Assembly: GCA_002392645.1 (NCBI GenBank)
Contig: DGHL01000097.1
Coordinates: forward strand, 1 to 10,931
Source of the DNA: Prevotellaceae bacterium UBA3849
Lineage (GTDB): Bacteria; Bacteroidota; Bacteroidia; Bacteroidales; Bacteroidaceae
Length of the DNA stretch: 10,931 bases
Direction of reading: 5' to 3'
Shown: positions 1-6,239 of the stretch, one piece after another
Position numbering within the stretch: position 1 is the first letter of the stretch
Layout: the number at the start of each line of letters is the position of its first letter
Notes under the pieces: generated by a model
The model's input: only the letters and a program-made list of their open reading frames with translations
The model's database searches: none
Told to the model about the DNA's origin: nothing
Translations under genes and position numbers: made by a program

Positions 1-941
1 CCAAGCAGTGGGAAAAGGAAAGCACATTCTATAACAGCATAGGCAAGACCAACGCACTGAACCCTGCCATGTGGGACCAGTCTACGAACACATGGAACAG
101 CTACTACAGCAACTCGCTGCAGGGTGACGGAACAAAGTACGTGCGTCGCTACACCTACGCACTTTCACGCGGTCCGATACTTGACGCCGCCGGTGCCAAC
201 GCCATCTGGAACATCACCAATGTGACACGCCCTGACCGTCGCTACCACTACCTCGACCTTGCCGGCACATACTATGCCACGAAGTCGTCACAAGACCCTG
301 ACGTGCAGGCTGGATTTACGGAATACATCAACCGCATTGACCCTACACATGCACACCCAGAGTGGCATACGGGCAATCTGGAGAGCGACATATACACATA
401 CCTCACCAGCAAGACTCTTGACGCGGAGATGTCACAGGACCAGTACAAGAACCTCATGATATGGCACCGCGGACTGGCTGTGCCTGCAGCACGTAACACT
501 ACCACCGAAGACTTCAAGGAAGGCAAGAAACTGTTTACGCAGATAGGTTGTGCCAACTGTCACCGTCCTTCATGGACTACCGGCGAAGACCACATACAAG
601 ACCCTAACAAGCTCTTCGGCGATAACGACATGCCACGCTATCCAAAGCAGAAGATATGGCCATACACTGACTTCGTACAGCACCGTCTGTGGATGAAGAA
701 CGACATACGTACGGGCTGGTGCCGCACCACACCTCTGTGGGGCCGCGGACTGGCAGGCAAGTGTGGCGGTGGCGTAGAGCGCCTGCATGACTGCCGCGCG
801 CGCAACGTCGTAGAGGCCATTATGTGGCACGGCTGCAGCAAGGAGGGAGGAAAGAGCGATGCCTATAACGCCGTGGTGAACTTCCGCAACCTGACAAAGG
901 GGCAGCGTGCCCAGTTGATTTACTTCATAGAATCAATTTAA
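1..941 (+). CDS. Di-heme oxidoreductase (DUF1111 / thiol oxidoreductase-like c-type cytochrome), 5'-truncated by window edge
   Basis: The frame is open from base 3 with no start, so this is the C-terminal 312 residues of a longer protein; the ATG at 69 is internal. A heme c site CANCH lies at visible residues 183-187 (bases 549-563). The C-terminal block (RTTPLWGRGL, then RLHDCRAR, then AIMWHG, ending in QRAQLIYFIESI) matches what I know of DUF1111 proteins, which resemble di-heme cytochrome c peroxidases and usually carry two CXXCH motifs; the other would lie upstream of the window. The protein should be periplasmic or membrane-attached and do electron transfer or peroxide/thiol redox chemistry; the real substrate is unknown. 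Four further cysteines (visible residues 240, 254, 264, 278) crowd the C-terminal domain. CcsBA encoded downstream is the likely heme-attachment machinery. Family assignment is good; the function is not established. Confidence 0.85.
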   Translation, partial: KQWEKESTFYNSIGKTNALNPAMWDQSTNTWNSYYSNSLQGDGTKYVRRYTYALSRGPILDAAGANAIWNITNVTRPDRRYHYLDLAGTYYATKSSQDPDVQAGFTEYINRIDPTHAHPEWHTGNLESDIYTYLTSKTLDAEMSQDQYKNLMIWHRGLAVPAARNTTTEDFKEGKKLFTQIGCANCHRPSWTTGEDHIQDPNKLFGDNDMPRYPKQKIWPYTDFVQHRLWMKNDIRTGWCRTTPLWGRGLAGKCGGGVERLHDCRARNVVEAIMWHGCSKEGGKSDAYNAVVNFRNLTKGQRAQLIYFIESI

Positions 942-1363
942 GCTAAAAGGATTGACAATCTGACTGCATGGGCAACGTCATTTCCGAAGCATGGATTTGC
1001 GAACAAATGACGCACTGCCTTGCAACGCAAAATAGAGATTTTAGGTCGAAATATGTAATAATCCAGTTCGCGTTTGGTAGAAATGATTTTTCCCAAGTTG
1101 TGCAAAAACAGGGTAAAAGCTATCATATTACGTCGCTAAAACGCTCTTTTTACATCACAAAAGCATAGCTTTTACAGTGTAATAGCTATCATATTACATT
1201 GTAAAAGCTATGCTATTACAATAAGAAGAGAGGGAAACGGACATTTGTAAAAACATTATTCTCTGATATTCAGTGACTTGTGAAAAATGCAAAATTCTTG
1301 CCGATTTTGAGTCCAAAATAAGGTTTGGTGATTTTCATCGCAAGGATTCGCAAGTTAAATACG
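942..1363. other. 422-bp repeat-rich intergenic region without a convincing gene
   Basis: No supported gene lies between the cytochrome stop and the ccsBA ATG. The first part (about 960-1080) looks like dispersed-repeat DNA: it contains TTTGCG (996-1001) and its complement CGCAAA (1026-1031), plus CTTGCAACGCA (1019-1029), which recurs upstream of porM. The middle (1111-1220) is a palindromic AT-rich repeat cluster listed separately. The last part (1221-1363) is AT-rich and must hold the ccsBA leader; I could not find a clean Bacteroidetes promoter (TTTG, about 19-20 nt, TAnnTTTG). The nearest -7 match is TAAGGTTTG at 1319-1327, with a spacer one base too long and no -33 partner. No good terminator for the cytochrome gene is visible. 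Confidence 0.7.
1111..1220. repeat. Palindromic AT-rich intergenic repeat cluster
   Basis: AGCTATCATATTAC occurs twice as an exact direct repeat (1118-1131 and 1184-1197). Between and after these are inverted elements: AAAAGC-ATA-GCTTTT (1159-1173) can form a hairpin; CATAGCTTTTAC (1164-1175) is the exact reverse complement of GTAAAAGCTATG (1201-1212); TGTAATAGC (1178-1186) is the exact reverse complement of GCTATTACA (1212-1220); and TGTAATA/TATTACA (1178-1184 and 1192-1198) form another arm pair. The whole can fold in several mutually exclusive ways. From memory, similar GTAAAAGCTAT-type words are dispersed in Prevotella-like genomes, but I could not check this. Confidence 0.75.
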
Positions 1364-3595
1364 ATGTCATGGCGAAAAGAACAACATAAAATACTTGTGA
1401 CGAAGAAGATTATATATGTCTTATACATACTCATAATCGTGTGTATAGGAATTGCTACCATAATAGAAAAATACAAAGGAACGGCATTCGTAGGTGACAA
1501 CATCTATGGTGCATGGTGGTTCGCTCTGCTGTGGGCAATGCTTGCAGCGGCGTCAATGTCATACATGATGCATCGCAAACTGTACAGGCGCGTGGCGGTG
1601 ATGCTGCTCCATGTATCGTTCCTGGTGATACTGGCAGGGGCACTGATAACCCACCTGACATCGGCAAAGGGTACGGTAAACCTGAGGATGAACACCGAGA
1701 CGAAGGAATACGTTGACGAGGACGGTGTGAAACGTGAGTTTCCCTTTGCGCTGAGGCTGAAGAGCTTCAACATAGTAAACTACCCCGGAACCGACGCTCC
1801 GCTTGACTACCAGAGCATCCTGCAGGCGCAGACTGACGGCGAGACACAAGACGTGACGGTATCGATGAACAACATAGGAAACGTGGAAGGCTACAGACTG
1901 TATCAGTCGAGCTATGACAGTGACGGTCAGGGCGTAGCGCTCGGAGTGTACCATGACCCGTATGGCATAGCAGTGACATACATGGGATACCTGATGCTGT
2001 TTGTCGGCATAGTATGCACGTTGCTGTCTAAGAAGACGATGATACGCAGCCTTTACAAGAAAGCCACACAATCGGTAGTGACACTGCTGGCACTGCTGTT
2101 CATGGCTCAGAATGTAAGTGCTGATGAACTGCCCTGTGTTGACAAGGATATAGCCCGCAAGATGGGTACGGTGTGCGTGCTCTACAACAACCGTATATGC
2201 CCTGTGAACACCGTGGCTACCGACTTCGTAACCAAGTTGGCGGGCAAGGCTTCATGGAATGGATATTCAGCCGACGAGATATTCGTCAGCTGGATGATAT
2301 ACTACTCGCCATGGGAGAAGCAGAAGCTCATACGCATAAAGAGCAAGGAGGTGCAGGAGTTGCTCGGCATTGACGGACAGTGGGCGTCGTACAGCGACTT
2401 CCTGGATGAATATCACGAATACAAACTGAAGAAGGCACTTGACGACCTGAAGCAGGGGAAGGGAACCATTAGCCGCAAGGCACTGATGGAGGCCGACGAG
2501 AAATATAATGTGGTGGAGATGTTCTATCACGGAGAGATGATAAAGATGTTTCCCTACGAGGGAAAGGGAGAGGTGAAATGGTATGTCCCCGGTAATCAGG
2601 TTTTACCGAAAGAGATACCCGTCAAAGAACAGTTCTTCATTAAACAGTCCATGGACTTCCTTACGGAAAGCATAGTGACGGGGCAGAAAGAACGTTCGCT
2701 TGAGATAATCGCCAAGATAAAACTGTTTCAGCGCGACATGATTGGCGAGGTGTTGCCAAGCCGGAATACCATCAACGCTGAAATAGCGTACAACAAGATG
2801 AACACTATGAAATGGCCGGTATTCCTTACACTCATGGTAGGATTGGTAATGTGTGTGGTCATCTCAGCATCATGGAAGAGGTGCCGTGAGCGCTGGTTTA
2901 AGATAGTGACCACGGGGTATGTGGCGTTGTTGGCGCTGTATCTCACCGTCCTGCTCTGCTTGCGCTGGTGGGTTGGCGGACATGTGCCCGTCAGCAACGG
3001 CTATGAGACGATGCAGTTCATGGCGTGGGCATTGCTCATCATGACCATGGCGATGTATCGCAAGTTCCCGATAATGATAGGCTTCGGCACGCTGGTGGCA
3101 GCCTTCTGCCTGCTTGTGGCAATGATAGCGAGCGGAACGCCGCAGATAACGCCGCTGATGCCGGTGTTGCAGTCGCCGCTGTTGTCCATACACGTGATGA
3201 CGGTTATGTGTGCATACGCCCTCTTCGCCTTGCAGGTATTGCTTGGCATACAGGGACTGTGGCTCATTCACGGCAATAAGACGCAGCAGGTGGAGAAGAA
3301 TACCGCATTGTCACAATTACTACTCTATCCGGCAGTATTCCTGCTTGCCATAGGCATATTCCTCGGAGCCGTATGGGCAAACGTGTCATGGGGCACCTAT
3401 TGGTCATGGGACCCGAAGGAGACGTGGGCGCTCATCACGTTCATGGTGTATGCAGTGCCCATGCACAGAGAGTCGATAGGCGTATTCAATAAACCACGCG
3501 TATATCACATATACATAATATGTGCATTCCTGACAGTTCTCACTACCTATTTCGGCGTAAACTACATACTCGGCGGCATGCACAGCTATGCATGA
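1364..3595 (+). CDS. ccsBA: Cytochrome c biogenesis protein CcsBA (fused ResB-like and CcsA-like, System II cytochrome c synthase)
   Basis: This 743-residue integral membrane protein would export heme and attach it covalently to CXXCH apocytochromes outside the inner membrane. The N-terminal ResB-like part has three membrane segments (about residues 15-35, 48-66 and 75-97), with His83 in the third, then a periplasmic stretch and a fourth segment near 205-222. A large extracytoplasmic region (about 250-475) follows, with Cys258, Cys271 and Cys279. The C-terminal CcsA half carries the heme-binding WWD signature WGTYWSWDPKETW from residue 676, an NGYETMQFMAW motif, and the two conserved histidines expected as heme ligands: His610 (SIHVM) and His740 (GGMHSYA at the C terminus). 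I chose ATG 1364 over an in-frame TTG at 1325, which would add 13 residues, because it is a normal codon after an A/T-rich stretch. The cytochrome gene upstream is a natural client. A terminator hairpin follows at 3641. Confidence 0.95.
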   Translation: MSWRKEQHKILVTKKIIYVLYILIIVCIGIATIIEKYKGTAFVGDNIYGAWWFALLWAMLAAASMSYMMHRKLYRRVAVMLLHVSFLVILAGALITHLTSAKGTVNLRMNTETKEYVDEDGVKREFPFALRLKSFNIVNYPGTDAPLDYQSILQAQTDGETQDVTVSMNNIGNVEGYRLYQSSYDSDGQGVALGVYHDPYGIAVTYMGYLMLFVGIVCTLLSKKTMIRSLYKKATQSVVTLLALLFMAQNVSADELPCVDKDIARKMGTVCVLYNNRICPVNTVATDFVTKLAGKASWNGYSADEIFVSWMIYYSPWEKQKLIRIKSKEVQELLGIDGQWASYSDFLDEYHEYKLKKALDDLKQGKGTISRKALMEADEKYNVVEMFYHGEMIKMFPYEGKGEVKWYVPGNQVLPKEIPVKEQFFIKQSMDFLTESIVTGQKERSLEIIAKIKLFQRDMIGEVLPSRNTINAEIAYNKMNTMKWPVFLTLMVGLVMCVVISASWKRCRERWFKIVTTGYVALLALYLTVLLCLRWWVGGHVPVSNGYETMQFMAWALLIMTMAMYRKFPIMIGFGTLVAAFCLLVAMIASGTPQITPLMPVLQSPLLSIHVMTVMCAYALFALQVLLGIQGLWLIHGNKTQQVEKNTALSQLLLYPAVFLLAIGIFLGAVWANVSWGTYWSWDPKETWALITFMVYAVPMHRESIGVFNKPRVYHIYIICAFLTVLTTYFGVNYILGGMHSYA

Positions 3596-3640
3596 TTATA
3601 GAATTAATGGGATTTTTAATGTTTTTAACATATAGCAACT

Positions 3641-3674
3641 AAGGGACGGGAAATAAAACCGTCCCTTTTGCGTT
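3641..3674 (+). terminator. Intrinsic terminator-like hairpin after ccsBA, just upstream of porP
   Basis: AAGGGACGG (3641-3649) and CCGTCCCTT (3659-3667) are perfectly complementary 9-bp arms around a 9-nt A-rich loop, followed by a T-rich but interrupted tail (TTGCGTTT). It fits an intrinsic terminator for ccsBA. The 3' arm ends only 16 nt before the porP GTG, so the hairpin may instead, or also, sit in a porP leader as an attenuator. No clear porP promoter is visible between the hairpin and the start codon. Confidence 0.8.
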
Positions 3675-3683
3675 TGTTAAAAA

Positions 3684-4625
3684 GTGAAGAAGTATAGACT
3701 CGTCATATTGTCAGCCCTCCTTGTGCTGGTCTCAATGAAGGCTGGCGCACAGTATGACCCGTATTTCTCCCACTACTACGATATGCAGCCGGTGTATAAT
3801 CCGGCAACGGTGGGAAAACAGGACAAACTTAACGTGATTGGCGCGTATGCCATGACGTTGGCGGGCTTTGAGAATGCTCCGAAGACATTCGTGGTGGAAG
3901 GAGACATTCCTTTCGTGGCATTGAAGCAGATACACGGCGTGGGAGTGCAGCTGATGAGCGACCAGATTGGTTTGTTCGCACACCAAAGGCTTAACGTGAA
4001 GTATGCCTTGCGAAAAGCACTCGGGGAAGGATGGTTCTCAGGTGGTCTATCCGTGGGTATCCTTAATGAGAAATGGAACGGCTCGAAGGTCGAATATGGC
4101 GGAGATAAGGATGATGTGCTTTCTAAAAGCGACATAGACGGTAACGGACTTGACCTGTGTCTTGGTTTCTTCTATCAGCGTAAGAACTGGTATGCTGGCA
4201 TCAGCGGACAACATCTGACGGCTCCGGCTATAGAACTGGGAACGAATAACAAACTGGAGGTGGCTCCGAGCTTTTATGCTACGGGAGGTATGTCGTTCCA
4301 ACTGGCTAATCCTCTGATGAAGATCGAGGCATCGGCACTTGTGCAGACTGATCTTACAGCCTATAGGGCGGATGTGACTGGAAGGTTGTATTATACCTTT
4401 GATGACAAGATGCTGTATGCAGGCTTGAACTATAGTCCTACAAACTCTGTCACACTCCTTGTGGGTGGTAAGTTCCAGGGAGTCCTGGTGGGATATTCGT
4501 TTGAGGCATACACCAACGGAATAAGCATAAAGAATGGTTCGCATGAACTGTTTGTTGGCTATCAAATGGATGTGGACCTCGGCAAGAAAGGTAAGAACCG
4601 ACATCAGACAGTGCGCACACTGTAG
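3684..4625 (+). CDS. porP: Type IX secretion system outer-membrane-associated protein PorP (PorP/SprF family)
   Basis: The 313-residue product starts with a signal peptide (lysines at 2-3, hydrophobic core about 5-17, likely cleavage after AGA at residue 22), followed by the family hallmark YDPYFSHYYDMQPVYNPATVG, comparable to the 'DPxFSQY...NPAxxG' opening of SprF/PorP proteins. The rest has the alternating polar/aromatic pattern of a beta-barrel (for example NWYAGISGQHL and MLYAGLNYS). In Porphyromonas gingivalis, PorP is required for secretion and is linked to the PorK/PorN ring and the cell surface. The start is GTG: a TAA lies in frame at 3678-3680, and the next in-frame ATG (residue 18) would destroy the signal peptide. 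It is the first gene of the conserved porPKLMN run; porK begins 54 bp after its stop. Confidence 0.95.
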   Translation: MKKYRLVILSALLVLVSMKAGAQYDPYFSHYYDMQPVYNPATVGKQDKLNVIGAYAMTLAGFENAPKTFVVEGDIPFVALKQIHGVGVQLMSDQIGLFAHQRLNVKYALRKALGEGWFSGGLSVGILNEKWNGSKVEYGGDKDDVLSKSDIDGNGLDLCLGFFYQRKNWYAGISGQHLTAPAIELGTNNKLEVAPSFYATGGMSFQLANPLMKIEASALVQTDLTAYRADVTGRLYYTFDDKMLYAGLNYSPTNSVTLLVGGKFQGVLVGYSFEAYTNGISIKNGSHELFVGYQMDVDLGKKGKNRHQTVRTL

Positions 4626-4679
4626 GGTGTATGGAGAATGGTAAGGAAAACAAAAGGCTTAAATAGCAAATATTATACA

Positions 4680-6143
4680 ATGGTGAATATAAAGAACATA
4701 TCAATCTCGCTCGTTGCTGCGGCAGTCGTAATGACGTTCGGCAGCTGTTTCGGTGGAAAGATGACACAGTCACAGCGTGGTGGTGAACTTACAGGCGTAG
4801 GTGGCGGTAAGGGCTTCCAGGAGCCTACACCGTTTGGCATGACACTGGTGAATCGTGGCTTTCTGCACATGGGTATAGACAGTAAGAAAGATAGTCTGTG
4901 GGGTAAGATGACTCCGGAGAAAGACATATCCGTTGATGGCTTCTGGATGGATGAGACGGAAGTCACAAACTCTGAGTACCGCCAGTTCGTAATGTGGGTG
5001 CGCGACAGCATCCTGCGCACGCGTCTTGCTGATCCTGCATACGGCGGTGACGAGACTTATATGATAACGGAGGATAAGAACGGTGATCCGATTACACCGC
5101 AGATAAACTGGAAGAAACCTCTGCCACGCAAGCCTAACGAGGATGAACTGCGTGCCATAGAGAGCATGTATGTCACTAATCCCGTGACGGGAGAAAAGCT
5201 GCTTGATGCAAGACAGCTGAACTACCGTTACGAGATATATGACTATACAACGGCAGCACTGCGTCGTAACCGTCTGAACCCGGAGGAGCGTAACCTTAAT
5301 ACCGATGTAACGGTGAATGCTGACGAGGTGGTTATGATCTCCAAGGACACGGCATACGTGGATGATGAAGGTAAGATAATACGCGAGACCATAAACCGTC
5401 CGCTGTCTGGTGCGTGGGATTTCGTCAATACATATATTGTTAATGTATATCCGGACACTACCTGCTGGGTGAACGACTTCACAAACAGCGATAATGAGAT
5501 ATATATGCGTAACTATTTCTGCAACCCAACATTCAACGACTATCCTGTGGTAGGCGTTACGTGGGAGCAGGCAAACGCTTTCTGTGCATGGCGCACGGAG
5601 TATCTGCTGAAGGGTTTGTCTGGTGCAGCACGCTATGTGCAGCGTTATCGCCTGCCTACCGAGGCTGAGTGGGAGTATGCAGCACGTGGTAAGAACGGAA
5701 CGGAGTTCCCTTGGGAAAATCAGGATGTGAAGAATGGTGATGGTTGTTTCTTCGCTAACTTCAAGCCTGACCGTGGCAACTATACAAAGGATGGTAACCT
5801 TATAACAAGCAAGGTGGGCATATATGCTTCGAATACCAACGGACTGTATGACATGGCAGGTAATGTGGCAGAATGGACCTCTACCATATACACAGAGGCT
5901 GGCGTAGAGGCAATGAATGACCTTAATCCGCAGTTGGAATACAAGGCTGCGAAGGAGGATCCATACCGCATGAAGAAGAAGTCTGTTCGTGGTGGTTCAT
6001 GGAAAGATCCGGAGAGCCACATACGCTCAGCATGGCGCTCATGGGAATATCAGAACCAACCTCGCTCGTATATCGGTTTCCGATGCGTACGTTCGCTGGC
6101 AAGTTCGGCAAGCATGAACGCAAGAGGAAAGAAGAAAAGGTGA
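4680..6143 (+). CDS. porK: Type IX secretion system lipoprotein PorK/GldK (formylglycine-generating-enzyme-like fold)
   Basis: From ATG 4680 the product has 487 residues: a lipoprotein signal peptide with a lipobox ending FGSC (lipidated Cys23), a Gly-rich spacer, then a domain of the sulfatase-modifying-factor (FGE) fold. Landmarks are DETEVTNSEYRQF (91-103), RLPTEAEWEYAARG (324-337), NGLYDMAGNVAEW (387-399), VRGGSW (436-441) and GFRCVRS (466-472). A segment of about 180 residues (110-290) separates the first landmark from the rest. The two catalytic FGE cysteines expected just after RGGS are absent, so the domain is presumably structural. In known T9SSs PorK is anchored in the outer membrane and builds a periplasmic ring with PorN. 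An upstream ATG at 4638 would add 14 polar residues before the signal peptide, so 4680 is preferred. The tail is basic (ARGKKKR). Confidence 0.95.
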   Translation: MVNIKNISISLVAAAVVMTFGSCFGGKMTQSQRGGELTGVGGGKGFQEPTPFGMTLVNRGFLHMGIDSKKDSLWGKMTPEKDISVDGFWMDETEVTNSEYRQFVMWVRDSILRTRLADPAYGGDETYMITEDKNGDPITPQINWKKPLPRKPNEDELRAIESMYVTNPVTGEKLLDARQLNYRYEIYDYTTAALRRNRLNPEERNLNTDVTVNADEVVMISKDTAYVDDEGKIIRETINRPLSGAWDFVNTYIVNVYPDTTCWVNDFTNSDNEIYMRNYFCNPTFNDYPVVGVTWEQANAFCAWRTEYLLKGLSGAARYVQRYRLPTEAEWEYAARGKNGTEFPWENQDVKNGDGCFFANFKPDRGNYTKDGNLITSKVGIYASNTNGLYDMAGNVAEWTSTIYTEAGVEAMNDLNPQLEYKAAKEDPYRMKKKSVRGGSWKDPESHIRSAWRSWEYQNQPRSYIGFRCVRSLASSASMNARGKKKR

Positions 6144-6210
6144 TAAATAGTATGCAGTTGGGCAATATACTCACAGCTCGCACAGCATAACATGCACCGT
6201 ATGGGGTTCA

Positions 6211-6230
6211 ATTCATAACTCATAAACATA
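6211..6230. repeat. Short heptamer-like repeat in the porL leader
   Basis: ATTCATA-ACTCATA lies at 6211-6224, inside the 15-mer ATTCATAACTCATAA (6211-6225), followed by a related ACATAAC. It sits about 15-29 nt upstream of the porL ATG. The 15-mer recurs exactly at 7451-7465 in the porM leader. Confidence 0.7.
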
Positions 6231-6239
6231 ACTAACAAG

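Noticed and set aside
948..962. GATTG-A-CAATC after the cytochrome stop as a terminator
   Set aside because: The arms are 5 bp with a one-base centre, which cannot form a stable hairpin, and no T tract follows.
968..1168. A 66-codon + strand open frame in the gap upstream of ccsBA
   Set aside because: It runs through palindromic repeat DNA, has no recognisable domain or signal peptide, and its composition follows the repeats; an opposite-strand frame overlaps it. Spurious translation of repeat DNA is more likely.
1306..1330. TAAGGTTTG upstream of ccsBA as a Bacteroidetes -7 promoter element
   Set aside because: The spacing within the element is one base too long and no TTTG-type -33 box lies at the right distance, so it is not listed as a promoter.
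1559..2071. A 170-codon antisense frame inside ccsBA
   Set aside because: It is a shadow of a conserved membrane-protein gene, with a His/Tyr-rich composition typical of antisense translation and no motif.
4047..4604. A 185-codon antisense frame inside porP
   Set aside because: It is fully contained in porP, which has clear family motifs, and has no recognisable domain or leader of its own.
4638..4679. Upstream ATG at 4638 as the porK start
   Set aside because: It would put 14 polar and basic residues ahead of a complete lipoprotein signal peptide that already begins properly at ATG 4680.
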